Assembly: GCF_000519325.1 (NCBI RefSeq)
Contig: NZ_KI912613.1
Coordinates: 2,091,755 to 2,143,304, forward strand
Source of the DNA: Patulibacter minatonensis DSM 18081
Lineage (GTDB): Bacteria > Actinomycetota > Thermoleophilia > Solirubrobacterales > Solirubrobacteraceae
Direction: 5' to 3'
Length of the DNA: 51,550 nucleotides
The translations under genes were made by a program, and so were the position numbers. Positions 1 through 8,328 of the stretch are shown piece by piece. How positions within the stretch are numbered: the stretch's first letter is position 1; each line of letters begins with the position of its first letter. The notes under the pieces were generated by a model that made no database searches, was not told the origin of the DNA, and worked only from the letters and a program-made list of their open reading frames with translations.

Positions 1-101
1 GATGGTCCTGGGTCTCGCGTGGCGCGACCGATCGACATCGCCTCGCCGGCGGCCGGGCGCCGATGGTCCTGGGTCTCGCGTGGCGCGACGAATCGACATC
101 G
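1..101. repeat. Two-copy tandem hairpin repeat, period 61 bp
   Basis: Copies at 1-40 and 62-101 are nearly identical (28 identical bases, then a two-base difference, then ATCGACATCG). Each can fold: GGT-ct-CGCG pairs with CGCGACC across TGG. It lies before the first gene and may continue upstream of the window. The same 61-bp period recurs at 12397-12506 with different sequence. Confidence 0.75.
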
Positions 102-230
102 GCGCGGCGCGCGTCTCCTCGCCGCCCCGCCGGGAGCGGCGCACGTCGTCGCCCGCCCGGCCCGGGACCGCTTACGCAGGGAGATCCGTCCGTTCTCCTC
201 GCGCCCCTTCCGTCCGTTTGCTACCGCCGG

Positions 231-236
231 TAGTCT
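231..236 (+). promoter_or_regulatory. Candidate -10 box for the secreted hydrolase (leaderless)
   Basis: TAGTCT fits the actinobacterial TANNNT -10 and ends 7 nt before the ATG at 244, the spacing expected when transcription starts at or next to the start codon. There is no ribosome binding site in that gap. No convincing -35 is visible. Confidence 0.5.
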
Positions 237-243
237 GTGTGGC

Positions 244-2190
244 ATGTCACGATCCCGTCCCGGTGTCGCTCCCCTCGCGGGGCTCCCCCGCCGCGCCTCG
301 CTGATCGGCCTCGCCGCCGTCGCCGCGCTCGCCGCCGCCCCCGCGGTCGCGTCGGCGGAGCAGGTCACGATCACCTCGTTCGACGGGATGAAGATCAACG
401 CGGACTTCCAGCCCGCCGAGGGACTGAAGGCGGGGCAGAGGGCGCCGACGATCGTCCTCACGCACGGGTTCGCGCTGACGCGGGAGAGCACCGAGGTCGG
501 CATCCCCGGCGCGCTCGGGCAGGTCGGCGCGCCCGCGTTCCGCAAGGACGGCTTCAACACGATCACGTACGACTCGCGGGGCTTCGGGCGCTCGGGCGGG
601 GAGATCCAGCTCGACTCGCCGGACTACGAGGGGCGGGACGCGTCGGCGGTCGTCGACTACGTCGCTACGCGGCCGGAAGCGCAGCTCGACAAGGCCGGCG
701 ACCCGCGCGTCGGCATGCACGGCGCGTCGTACGGCGGCGGCGTGCAGTGGGCCGCCGCGTCGCGCGATCCGCGGATCGACGCGCTGACGCCGGCGATCTC
801 GTGGACGTCGCTCGTCCAGGCGCTCGGCCGCGACGGGCGGCTGAAGCTCGGCTGGGGCCTCCCGCTCGTCGGCGGCGGCGAGCTCAGCGGCCTGGCGCTC
901 GGGGCGCTCGCGCCGCAGGGCCTCGAGACCGGCGCGTTCCCGCCGGAGCTCGTCGCGCTGGCGCTCCAGGGTGCGGTGTCCGGCAAGGCCGGCCCGGAGC
1001 TCACCGAGTACCTGCGCTCGCGCTCCACGGGCGACGGGATCGCGAAGGTCAAGGCCCCGGCGCTGATCCTGCAGGGCACGGCCGACACGCTCTTCGGGCT
1101 CGACCAGTCGATCGAGATGCGACGGCTCCTGCGCCAGGCCGGCACGCCGACGAAGGTCCTCTGGTTCTGCGGCGGCCACGGCGTCTGCCTCACCGGCAAC
1201 GGCGCCGAGGACGTCCTCCAGCAGCGCGTGCTCGCGTGGATGGACCGCTGGCTGAAGGGCGACACGAAGGCCGACGTCGGTCCGGCGTTCGAGTGGGTCG
1301 CCGACGACGGGAAGCTCCGCAGTGCCGCCGACCTGCCCCTGAAGCCCGCCGGTGAGATCACCGCCCAGGGCTCGGGGACGCTGACGATCACGCCGCTCGG
1401 CACCGCCTCGGGCCTGCTCGTCGCCGCGACGCGGGCGCTGAACGCCGTCGAGGTCCCCATCCCGGCGCAGACCGCGACGAAGGACGTCGTCGGCGTCCCG
1501 CAGCTCCACCTGACGTACTCCGGCACGTCGACCGACGCGAACTCGCACCTGTTCGCGCAGATCGTGGACGAGACCCGCGGCGTCGTCGTCGGCAACCAGG
1601 TCACCCCGATCCCCGTCGTCCTGGACGGCAAGGAGCACATGGTCGACCGGCCGCTCGAGGGCGTCGCGATGCGCGTGACCCCGGGCAGCCGCTACCGCCT
1701 GCAGGTCAGCGACGGCTCGAACGTCTACGGGCTGACGACCGGCGCCGGGTCGGTCGCGCTGAAGGACGTCCGGATCGCGCTGCCGGTCGGCGACGCCGCG
1801 GGCACGCCCGCCGACCCGACGTTCACGAACGGGGTCGCCGGCGTCGGCGCCGCGGCGACGCCGGCCAAGGCCAAGAAGGCGAAGCGGGCCGTCACGAAGC
1901 GGATCCGCCTGAAGACGCTCCGCGCAAGGGGGATCCTCCTGCGGGGCGACGTGCCGAAGGCGAAGCGCGTCCGGGTCTCGCTCGTCGTGTCGGCGGGGAC
2001 GGCGAAGCGCCTGAAGCTCGGGTCGCGGACGATCGCCACGGCGCGCACCACCGCGAAGCGCGCGTGGGCGGTGCGCCTGAAGCCGGGCACGAAGGTCGCA
2101 ACCGCCCTGCGCCGCCGGAGGACGGTCACCGCGACGGTCCGGGTCTCCGCCGGGACGAGCCGCGTGGCGCGGGTGGTCGTGCGGCGGTAG
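244..2190 (+). CDS. Secreted alpha/beta hydrolase, CocE/NonD (X-Pro dipeptidyl-peptidase-like) type
   Basis: A 648-residue protein with an Arg-containing N terminus, a hydrophobic core (about residues 18-36) and a signal-peptidase site near ASA-EQ at 38, so it is probably exported. The alpha/beta hydrolase fold follows: oxyanion region LTHGF at 72-76, nucleophile elbow GASYGG with Ser162, likely acid Asp281 (GTADT) and His312 (GGHG). After about residue 400 comes a beta-rich region like the jelly-roll domain of CocE/NonD esterases, then a basic Lys/Arg/Ala-rich tail (about 540-648) that may bind the cell wall. The open frame extends upstream to position 19, but the signal peptide and the -10 box at 231 support the ATG at 244. 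Substrate is unknown; esterase or peptidase activity is inferred from the family. Confidence 0.8.
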   Translation: MSRSRPGVAPLAGLPRRASLIGLAAVAALAAAPAVASAEQVTITSFDGMKINADFQPAEGLKAGQRAPTIVLTHGFALTRESTEVGIPGALGQVGAPAFRKDGFNTITYDSRGFGRSGGEIQLDSPDYEGRDASAVVDYVATRPEAQLDKAGDPRVGMHGASYGGGVQWAAASRDPRIDALTPAISWTSLVQALGRDGRLKLGWGLPLVGGGELSGLALGALAPQGLETGAFPPELVALALQGAVSGKAGPELTEYLRSRSTGDGIAKVKAPALILQGTADTLFGLDQSIEMRRLLRQAGTPTKVLWFCGGHGVCLTGNGAEDVLQQRVLAWMDRWLKGDTKADVGPAFEWVADDGKLRSAADLPLKPAGEITAQGSGTLTITPLGTASGLLVAATRALNAVEVPIPAQTATKDVVGVPQLHLTYSGTSTDANSHLFAQIVDETRGVVVGNQVTPIPVVLDGKEHMVDRPLEGVAMRVTPGSRYRLQVSDGSNVYGLTTGAGSVALKDVRIALPVGDAAGTPADPTFTNGVAGVGAAATPAKAKKAKRAVTKRIRLKTLRARGILLRGDVPKAKRVRVSLVVSAGTAKRLKLGSRTIATARTTAKRAWAVRLKPGTKVATALRRRRTVTATVRVSAGTSRVARVVVRR

Positions 2191-2279
2191 TCCGACGCGG
2201 TCGCACGCCGACCGCAGCGGCCCGGCCCCTCGCGGCAGAGCAGGTCGCGCCCGGGCCGGGACGACCGCGGCGCCGACGC

Positions 2280-3266
2280 TCAGCCGTTCGGCTGGAACAC
2301 GAGCTGCCCGGTCTCGTCGAACTCGTCGGGCAGGTTGAAGTCGACGTAGGCGAAGCCGTCCTTCACGGGCACGCCGAGGTCCTGCTCGCCGGGCAGGAGC
2401 TTCGTCGCCGAGCCCACCTGCGTGCCCGAGGGCACGCGGTAGGTCGTGCGGTCGGCGGGGTGGCCGCCGCCGTCCTCCCAGCGCGGCGCGACGAGCCTGG
2501 TCCCGCCGTTCGTCGTCACGAGGGCGCCGTAGCCGGCCTCGGACGCGCCGCCGAACGCCGTGCGGCTCAGGCGCTTCGACGGGCCACCGGCGCGCAGGGT
2601 GCGCAGCTCGTAGATCGCGCCGACGTCGTCCGCGCGGTCCGTGACGAACGCGACGCCCTTGCCCGCGGTCGGGATGGTCGAGGCGATCTCGGTGTTCTTC
2701 GCGCCGTTCCAGACGAGACGGCTCTTCGAGGACGTCAGCGAGCCGAGCCGGACCGTCGCGTGGACGACGCCGCGGGCGCGGGTCCGCTCGTCGCGGCTGA
2801 AGGAGAGCACGCCGTCGTGCAGGCCCGGAGCGGACTCGTATCCGCCCGGGAGCGAGGCCCGCAGCCGGTGCGCCTTCACGGAGCCGTCGGCCGGCAGGGC
2901 GAAGAGCTTCGTCGGCCCGGTCTTCGAGGTCCCGCCCGAGTTCAGGACGATGGTCAGGTCGCCGTTCGCGTCGTCGCCGATCGCGAGGTCGCCGGTGGTG
3001 CGGTCGACCGTCCGGAGCGCCTTCGCGGTGCCGGACGCGTCGCGCAGCCACAGGGTGATCTTCGTCGGCCGGCCGCCCTTGGGGCCGTAGTCGGCGTGCA
3101 GCCAGGCGACGTTCGTGCCGTCGCCGGCGATCGCGATGACGGCGCCGGGGTCGACGACGGTGGGCGCCGGGGCGGCCTGGGCGGCGGCGCCGGTGGAGAG
3201 GGCGAGGACGGACGCGGCCGCGAGGGACGACCCGATCACACGCGTTCGGGGGAGGTACTTGGTCAT
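2280..3266 (-). CDS. Secreted protein of unknown function, copy A of a duplicated pair
   Basis: 328 residues. The N terminus (MTKYLPRTRV, hydrophobic stretch to about residue 30, AQA-AP cleavage site) is a signal peptide. The mature part is rich in short beta-type segments with repeated Gly-Thr and Ser-Gly turns, such as IAGDGTNVAWLHADYGP and VATDG-like stretches, which suggests a TolB/WD40-like beta-propeller; that is inference. It is a clear paralogue of the gene at 4658-5659: the two share most of the length, including the LHADYGPxGG, SRDERTRARG and RTTYRxPSGTQVGSA segments and the C-terminal FxPNG. Both run on the minus strand and flank one unrelated gene. Start chosen at the ATG before the signal peptide. 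No enzyme motif seen. Confidence 0.75.
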   Translation of the reverse strand: MTKYLPRTRVIGSSLAAASVLALSTGAAAQAAPAPTVVDPGAVIAIAGDGTNVAWLHADYGPKGGRPTKITLWLRDASGTAKALRTVDRTTGDLAIGDDANGDLTIVLNSGGTSKTGPTKLFALPADGSVKAHRLRASLPGGYESAPGLHDGVLSFSRDERTRARGVVHATVRLGSLTSSKSRLVWNGAKNTEIASTIPTAGKGVAFVTDRADDVGAIYELRTLRAGGPSKRLSRTAFGGASEAGYGALVTTNGGTRLVAPRWEDGGGHPADRTTYRVPSGTQVGSATKLLPGEQDLGVPVKDGFAYVDFNLPDEFDETGQLVFQPNG

Positions 3267-3319
3267 GCCCAGTGAAACACGGGGTCTCCCGAGGAGGTGC
3301 GGTGCGTCGTCGGCCTCGG

Positions 3320-3334
3320 GCCGTTCTGCGGACG
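3320..3334 (-). promoter_or_regulatory. 15-bp motif conserved upstream of both paralogues (copy A)
   Basis: The 15 bases GCCGTTCTGCGGACG (plus-strand reading) lie 54 bp upstream of the copy A start and recur exactly at 5713-5727, 54 bp upstream of copy B. The region between motif and start is also partly alike. Either the promoter was duplicated with the gene or this is a kept regulatory site. Confidence 0.55.
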
Positions 3335-3403
3335 CCGCGACACCGGGACCCGGCGGGCCGCCGCCACCGGGGAACACGTCCGGCCCGCGCGTCCGGAGTC
3401 GCG

Positions 3404-4618
3404 TCAGGCGATCGGCCCGGCGCCGCCGCGGAACCGCTCCGACGGGGCCTCGAACCGCACCTCGAGGAGGAACCGCGGGGGCTGGTCCTTCCGCGTCAGC
3501 CGCGCGGGCATCGGGCCGGTCGGCAGGCCGCCGGGGACGTCGACCGGCACGTCCGACGGCGCGAGGACCGCGACGGGCCGTCCTGCGACGCGGACCTCGG
3601 CGCCCCCGTCGACGGGCCGCAGATCGACCTCGAGGTCGACGCGGTCCGCGGCCGCCCGGCCCGCCGACGCGAACGCGCCGGCCAGCGTCGGCTCGTCCTC
3701 GGGGGCGTACGGGACCGAGCGCCAGCGCGCGTCGAACACCTGCGCCGCGCGGTCCGCGTCGCGCAGGGCGGCGAGCGCCCCCACCCCCCGGCGGAGCTGC
3801 CCGCCGACGTGCGCCCACCGGTGCAGCGACGAGGACCGTGCGAGCTCGGCCGCCTTCGCGCGCAGGAAGTCCTCCTTCAGCTCGTCCTTGGCGAACGGGC
3901 CGGTGAGCTCGGGGATCGGGGACCGGACGAAGAGGGCCCCTGCCGTCGCGGGGATCTCGGTGCCGTCGGCGACGAACGCCCGGAAGCGCCGCGAGAACTC
4001 CTGCTGGTCGGCGCGGTCCTCGCCGCCGATCAGGGCGTCGAGGCGGTCGAGCTCCGCCACCGCCTCGTCGGTTCGACCGTGGGCGAGCAGCATCGTGGGC
4101 ACGAGCTCGCCGTCGGGATCGTCGTCGTCGTGGAGGGTCGACATCTCGGCCCTCCACGCGTCGAGACCCGCGTGCGCCCGCGTCCACGGCAGGACCACGT
4201 CCTGCGCGTGCGCCACGATCCGGGCGAGGACACCGTCGAGCTCGGTGGGGTCCCGGATCTCGAGCTCGATCTCGCCGTCGTCCTCCTCGGGGGTCGCCGA
4301 CGGGTCCGCCGGCGCGGCGCTCTCGAGGTTCCGCGGCGCGCCGAGGAGGGCGGCCAGGCGCTCCGCGGCCGGGAACGTGGCGCCGCCGTCGACGGTGACG
4401 GACGCCAGGAGGTCCGGGTCGTCGCCGAGATCCGTGTCGCCCTCCGCGAAGCGCACCACCGTGGTGGCGACCCAGCCGTCGTCGATGTCGCGGACCCACC
4501 GCTCCGGGAACGGCATCAGCCGGATCGGGGGCCGGTCCGCGCGCGTCCACCCGTCCGCGGTCATCGCCGCCTCGAGCTCGCGGTGGAACGCCTGCTCGAG
4601 GGGACCGGGACGGGACAT
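3404..4618 (-). CDS. Hypothetical protein, 404 residues
   Basis: A cytoplasmic-looking protein with no signal peptide or membrane segment, acidic in the middle (a DDDD-containing loop near residue 170). It has an N-terminal segment rich in Pro, Trp and Arg, a helical middle part (about 180-300) and a beta-rich C terminus with paired phrases such as VDLEVDLRPVDGG and EVRVAGRPVAVL. I do not recognise the family. It sits between the two secreted paralogues, 38 nt upstream of the copy B stop and 137 nt from the copy A start, same strand. Start is the ATG giving MSRPGPLEQAF. The regular, codon-biased reading frame supports that it is real. Confidence 0.65.
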   Translation of the reverse strand: MSRPGPLEQAFHRELEAAMTADGWTRADRPPIRLMPFPERWVRDIDDGWVATTVVRFAEGDTDLGDDPDLLASVTVDGGATFPAAERLAALLGAPRNLESAAPADPSATPEEDDGEIELEIRDPTELDGVLARIVAHAQDVVLPWTRAHAGLDAWRAEMSTLHDDDDPDGELVPTMLLAHGRTDEAVAELDRLDALIGGEDRADQQEFSRRFRAFVADGTEIPATAGALFVRSPIPELTGPFAKDELKEDFLRAKAAELARSSSLHRWAHVGGQLRRGVGALAALRDADRAAQVFDARWRSVPYAPEDEPTLAGAFASAGRAAADRVDLEVDLRPVDGGAEVRVAGRPVAVLAPSDVPVDVPGGLPTGPMPARLTRKDQPPRFLLEVRFEAPSERFRGGAGPIA

Positions 4619-4657
4619 GGCGCCGACTCTACGGCCGGCGCCCGGGACCCGCGAGGA

Positions 4658-5659
4658 TCAGCCGTTCGGGGCGAACACCAGGGGACCGAGGTCGCTGCCG
4701 TCCGGGTCGGCCTGATGGTCGACGTAGAGCGTCCCGCCCTGCACCGGGACGGCGACGTCCTGGTAGCCGCCGGCCGTGAGCTTCTTCGCGGACCCGACCT
4801 GCGTGCCGCTCGGGGCGCGGTAGGTCGTGCGGTCGTTCGGGTGGCCGCCGCCGTCGTCGCACCAACGGGTCGCGACGAGGCGCGAACCGCCGTCGGTCGT
4901 GACGAGAGGGCCGAAGCCCGCGGCGGACGCGCCGCCGAAGCCGGTCTTCGACAGGAGCTTCGAGGCCTTGCCGGCCCGCAGGACCCGGAGGCCGTAGCTG
5001 ACGCCCTCGCGGTCCGCGTAGGTCCGCCCGGTCACGAACCCGACGCCGTCCTGGGCGGTCGGGGCCGTCGAGTAGATCTCGGTGTCCGGCGCGCCGTCCC
5101 AGACGAGGCGGCTGTTCGAGGACGTCAGCGACCCGAGGCGGACGGTCGCGTGGACCTTGCCGCGCGCCCGGGTGCGCTCGTCTCGCGTGAAGGAGAGGAC
5201 GCCACGGCGGAGGCCCGGCGCGGACTCGGCGCCGCCGGGCGACGAGGCCCGGAGCTTCTTCGGCTTCGCGCTGCCGTCGAACGGCAGGGCGTAGAGCGTC
5301 GTCGGGCCCGAGCGCGAGGTCCCGCCGGAGTTCAGGACGACCGTCAGCCGGCCCTTCGCGTCGGTGCCGACCGCGAGGTCGCTCGTGGTCTTCGGCAGCG
5401 CCTGGTCGACGGCCTTGGCGACCCCGGCGCCGTCGCGGGTCCAGAGGGTGATCTTCGTCGGGCTGCCGCCGTTGGGGCCGTAGTCGGCGTGCAGCCACGC
5501 GGCGTTCGTGCCGTCGCCGGCGATCGCGACGGCGACGCCGGGATCGACGACGGTGGTGGCCGGCGCGGCCTGGGCGGCGGCACCGGTGGAGAGGGCGAGG
5601 GCGGAGACGGCCACGAGGGACGCCCCGATGACACGCGTACGGGGGATCTGCTTGGTCAT
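4658..5659 (-). CDS. Secreted protein of unknown function, copy B of a duplicated pair
   Basis: 333 residues, paralogue of 2280-3266. Signal peptide MTKQIPRTRV followed by a hydrophobic segment ending AQA-AP at about 32. The mature part has the same order of beta-type segments as copy A and ends FAPNG. Differences are spread over the length and there is no frameshift, so both copies look functional. The 15-bp motif GCCGTTCTGCGGACG lies 54 bp upstream in both. A beta-propeller fold is plausible from the repeated turns but unproven; no active site could be pointed to. Confidence 0.75.
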   Translation of the reverse strand: MTKQIPRTRVIGASLVAVSALALSTGAAAQAAPATTVVDPGVAVAIAGDGTNAAWLHADYGPNGGSPTKITLWTRDGAGVAKAVDQALPKTTSDLAVGTDAKGRLTVVLNSGGTSRSGPTTLYALPFDGSAKPKKLRASSPGGAESAPGLRRGVLSFTRDERTRARGKVHATVRLGSLTSSNSRLVWDGAPDTEIYSTAPTAQDGVGFVTGRTYADREGVSYGLRVLRAGKASKLLSKTGFGGASAAGFGPLVTTDGGSRLVATRWCDDGGGHPNDRTTYRAPSGTQVGSAKKLTAGGYQDVAVPVQGGTLYVDHQADPDGSDLGPLVFAPNG

Positions 5660-5712
5660 GTCCACCGAAACCCGGTGCCCACGACGACGTTGCGGTACGC
5701 CGTCGACGTTCA

Positions 5713-5727
5713 GCCGTTCTGCGGACG
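5713..5727 (-). promoter_or_regulatory. 15-bp motif conserved upstream of both paralogues (copy B)
   Basis: Exact match to 3320-3334, again 54 bp upstream of the start codon of the minus-strand paralogue. Because this stretch is shared promoter, the plus-strand Pro-rich frame that crosses it probably does not start here. Confidence 0.55.
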
Positions 5728-5729
5728 GC

Positions 5730-6469
5730 CGGGTCGGAGGGCGCGCGGGATCGCCGTCGCCTACGCGCGACGCCCGGGCCCCCGCGACGCCGGGCGACCC
5801 CACGACGCCGGGCGACGGCAGCACGCCGGCCGCCCCGGACGACGGCCGGGGCACGGCATCCGGCACGACGACCGCGGCTCCGGGCGACGGCACGGCGAGC
5901 ACGCCGGACGCGCCGTCGAGGCCGGACGCCGGCTCCACGACGCCCGATGCGCCCTCGGGTGGCTCGGCCGACGGCGGCTCCACGACGCCGACGCCCGGCA
6001 GCCCGGAGGAGCAGGCGCAGCAGATCGTCGAGGCGCTCGCGGACGCGCTGGGCACCGACCCGGCGAAGGTCACCGACGCGCTGACGCAGGGTAAGGACGT
6101 CGCGACGAAGACGTTCGCCTCGACGCTCGCCGACGAGCTGGACCGCACGCAGAAGCAGGTCGAGAAGGCGTTGACGGCCGTGAAGTTCGGCGACGACGCC
6201 CCGAGCACCGGCGACCCGAAGCCGGCTCCCGCCCCCGGCGGCGAGGGCAGCTCGTCGACGGCCCCCGGCGGCGACGTCCCGGCCCCGGGTGACGGCGGAC
6301 CGGCCGCGCCCGGCTGCGGCGACACCACCCCGGCCCCCGGCGCGGGCGACGGCGGGGACGTGCCGGCCCCGGGTCAGGTCGAGGCGCCCGCGACGGCGGG
6401 AACGCGCCGGCCCCGGGTCAGGGCGAGGCGCCCGGCACCGGCGAGACCACGCCGGCCCCGGCGGTCTGA
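5730..6469 (+). pseudogene. Pro/Gly/Thr-rich protein with a helical LG-type domain, 5' end unclear and frameshifted near 6390-6400
   Basis: On the plus strand a frame reads low-complexity Pro-Gly-Asp-Thr repeats (about 5750-6000), then a well-formed amphipathic helical segment (EEQAQQIVEALADALG ... FASTLADELDRTQKQVEKAL, about 6006-6190), then more Pro-Ala-Pro-Gly repeats. The helical part resembles the short helical repeats seen in many actinobacterial surface or calcium-responsive proteins; function unknown. Near 6362-6449 a repeat GCCGGCCCCGGGTCAGG occurs twice with period 44 instead of a multiple of three; the original frame is lost and the expected ending (PAPGQGEAPGTGETTPAPAV, stop at 6467) is in a different frame. 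No start codon with a signal peptide is visible. I call it a relic, or a gene with a one-base error in a GC-rich repeat. Confidence 0.5.
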
Positions 6470-6680
6470 GCACCGGCCCGTCCCGCTCCCGGTCGCGGTC
6501 GGCGCGACCCGGCGGTCGGCGTCGCCCGACCCGGCGACCGGTGAGGACGGAGCCGCCCGGTGGTGCACCACCGGGCGGGTCCGCGGTCGGACGACGACCG
6601 CACCGATGAGTCCGGGGCGCCGACGGGGTCCGGGAGGCAGTGCGGCGTCCGCCGCCCTCGACCGACCCGTCAGGCCCCCT

Positions 6681-6965
6681 GTGCTCATCGTCTCCGGAGA
6701 ACTCCAGCTGGCCCCCGGCCGCCGCGACGCGTTCGTCGCGGCGGCCGTCCCCGTGATGGAGGCCGCCCGTCGCGCGCCGGGGTGCCTCGAGTTCGTGCTC
6801 GCCGCGGACCCCGCCACGGCTGATCGCGTGGTGATCCTCGAGCGCTGGGCGTCGACCGAGGAGCTGCTCGCGTTCCGCGGCGACGGACCGTCCGACGGAT
6901 CGATGTCGGACGTCGTCTCGGGCGACGTCCACCGCTACGAGATCGCGACGATCGGCCCCGCCTGA
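6681..6965 (+). CDS. ABM-domain protein (antibiotic biosynthesis monooxygenase fold)
   Basis: 94 residues from a GTG at 6681 (VLIVSGELQLAPGRRDAF). It matches the small ABM/YgiN fold in order: beta strand, helix FVAAAVPVMEAARRAPGC, strand LEFVLAAD, strand RVVILERWAS, helix TEELLAF, final strand HRYEIATI. Proteins of this type are cofactor-free monooxygenases or stress-linked dimers. The frame is open far upstream, but that part is the Pro-rich relic and its shadow, so a start just before the domain is the sensible choice. A GTG start is required. A strong hairpin overlaps the stop codon. Confidence 0.7.
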   Translation: MLIVSGELQLAPGRRDAFVAAAVPVMEAARRAPGCLEFVLAADPATADRVVILERWASTEELLAFRGDGPSDGSMSDVVSGDVHRYEIATIGPA

Positions 6966-6985
6966 CCGGGGCCCACGCCCCGGTC
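6964..6985 (+). terminator. Perfect 9-bp hairpin at the ABM gene stop
   Basis: GACCGGGGC (6964-6972), loop CCAC, GCCCCGGTC (6977-6985). There is no T-tract, as is common in high-GC actinobacteria, so it may terminate or only protect the 3' end. Confidence 0.5.
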
Positions 6986-7041
6986 GGGGCCTCCCGGGTC
7001 CACGGACCGTCGGGACCTGAGCGCCGCGGGTGGTCGCGGAT

Positions 7042-7503
7042 GGTCGGATGTCGACCATCGGTGACCGCGGCACCCCTCGGGTCGGGGTGGTCCTGTGGAT
7101 GGTGGTCACCCGTGGTCGGATATCGACCGTCGGTGGCCGTGGCGCTCTTCGGGTGGGGGCGACTTGGGGGTGGTGGTCGCGGATGGTCGGATATCGACCA
7201 TCGGTGACCGCGGCACCCCTCGGGTCGGGGTGGTCCTGTGGATGGTGGTCACCCGTGGTCGGATGTCGACCGTCGGTGGCCGTGGCGCTCTTCGGGTGGG
7301 GGCGACTTGGGGTGGTGGTCGCGGATGGTCGGATGTCGACCATCGGTGACCGCGGCACCCCTCGGGTCGGGGTGGTCCTGTGGATGGTGGTCACCCGTGG
7401 TCGGATATCGACCATCGGTGACCGCGGCACCCCTCGGGTCGGGGTGGTCCTGTGGATGGTGGTCACCCGTAGTCGGATATCGGCCATCGGTGGCCGCGGC
7501 GCG
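7042..7503. repeat. Seven-unit tandem hairpin repeat array, 70-72 bp period, two alternating unit types
   Basis: Unit cores (GGTCGGATRTCGACC) start at 7042, 7114, 7185, 7257, 7327, 7399 and, slightly altered, 7471; spacings are 72, 71, 72, 70, 72, 72. The order is A-B-A-B-A-A-end. Type A continues into GGTGACCGCGGC and ends GGTCACCCGT; type B continues into GGCGCTCTTCGGG and ends GGTGGTCGCGGAT. The core folds as GATGGTCG-gatat-CGACCATC (for example 7182-7202), and type A has a second inverted pair GGTGACC/GGTCACC (7060-7066 with 7104-7110). Open frames cross it on both strands, but the 70 and 71 bp units break any single frame, so it is non-coding. It fills the gap between the ABM gene and 7592. 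Confidence 0.9.
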
Positions 7504-7591
7504 CCTTGCGCGGGGGCGTCCGGGCCGCGCCCGCTCCGGCCGCGCCCGCCCGGGCCGGGCGCCCGGCCCGCCGACCCGCGGCGCGGGGCGC

Positions 7592-8167
7592 TCAGGCCCC
7601 GTCGAGGAACGGCAGGCGGGTGTCCTCGGCCAGCAGGCGCAGCGCGAGCGCCGCGCCGGCCGCCCGTGCGAGCGCCGCCCCGGGCCCGCCGGTCGTCGCC
7701 GTGCGGTGGCGCAGCGCGTCCGACAGCTCCCGCGCCACGACCCCCGGCAGCCCGAGCATCGCCTCGTCCGGCTCGTACGCCCAGAGGGTCTCGAGCTCGT
7801 CGGCGTGGTGGGCGACGAGGTCGGTCCATCGTCGCGACCCGGGGACGAGCGCGGCGTGCGCGGCCCCGAGACGTCGGACGACGGCCTCGGCGGCGTCCTG
7901 GACCCGGGCGCGGGTGTCCTCGAGGCCGGTGAGGCCGGTCTCGGCGGCGATCCGGCGGTGGATCGCGTACATCTGCGCGGCGACCGCGAGCTCCGGCAGC
8001 TCCTCGACGGACTCGTGCACCGGGCGCCAGCGGGCGTCGGGTGAACGCTCGTCGGTGCGGCGGTCGGCGCCGATCAGCTCGAGCGCGGCGCGGGCGCCGT
8101 GGCGACCCTCGTGGGTCGAGAGGGGGGTGGGGGACACGGCGACGCGCCGGAGCTCTGCGACGACCAC
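7592..8167 (-). CDS. Hypothetical all-helical protein, 191 residues
   Basis: No signal peptide, no membrane segment. Predicted helices rich in Ala, Arg, Glu and Leu cover nearly all of the length (for example ELPELAVAAQMYAIHRRIAAE and WTDLVAHHADELETLWAYEP). Not recognised. The ATG at 8167 is the first good start; the region upstream holds no obvious ribosome binding site. It is isolated between two repeat regions, with its 3' end next to the 70-72 bp array. Confidence 0.5.
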   Translation of the reverse strand: MVVAELRRVAVSPTPLSTHEGRHGARAALELIGADRRTDERSPDARWRPVHESVEELPELAVAAQMYAIHRRIAAETGLTGLEDTRARVQDAAEAVVRRLGAAHAALVPGSRRWTDLVAHHADELETLWAYEPDEAMLGLPGVVARELSDALRHRTATTGGPGAALARAAGAALALRLLAEDTRLPFLDGA

Positions 8168-8328
8168 CGCTCAGCCGGCGGCCCGGACGGGTCGGGTCGC
8201 GGTCGGACGGGACGTGGGGGACGCGGTGCGGCTGCTGAGCATGGGAACGATCGGGAGACGATGAGACGGGGTCCTGCCCCTCTGTCGCGGGGCGCGGCGT
8301 CCTTCCCCCCCCTCCGGATGTGCGGGCT

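Noticed and set aside
247-3051. A long minus-strand open frame over the secreted hydrolase
   Set aside because: Antisense shadow rich in Arg; the plus-strand gene has a signal peptide and catalytic motifs.
5658-5729. Start of the Pro-rich protein at the ATG at 5658
   Set aside because: This stretch is the duplicated promoter of the minus-strand paralogue, so coding from here is unlikely.
7042-7503. CRISPR array
   Set aside because: Units are 70-72 bp and alike through their whole length; there are no unique spacers between short repeats and no cas genes.
7030-7932. Repetitive plus-strand frame reading DRGTPRVGVVLWMVVTR repeats, and its minus-strand counterpart
   Set aside because: Unit lengths of 70 and 71 bp break the frame of the repeat, and both strands look equally open, so it is non-coding DNA.
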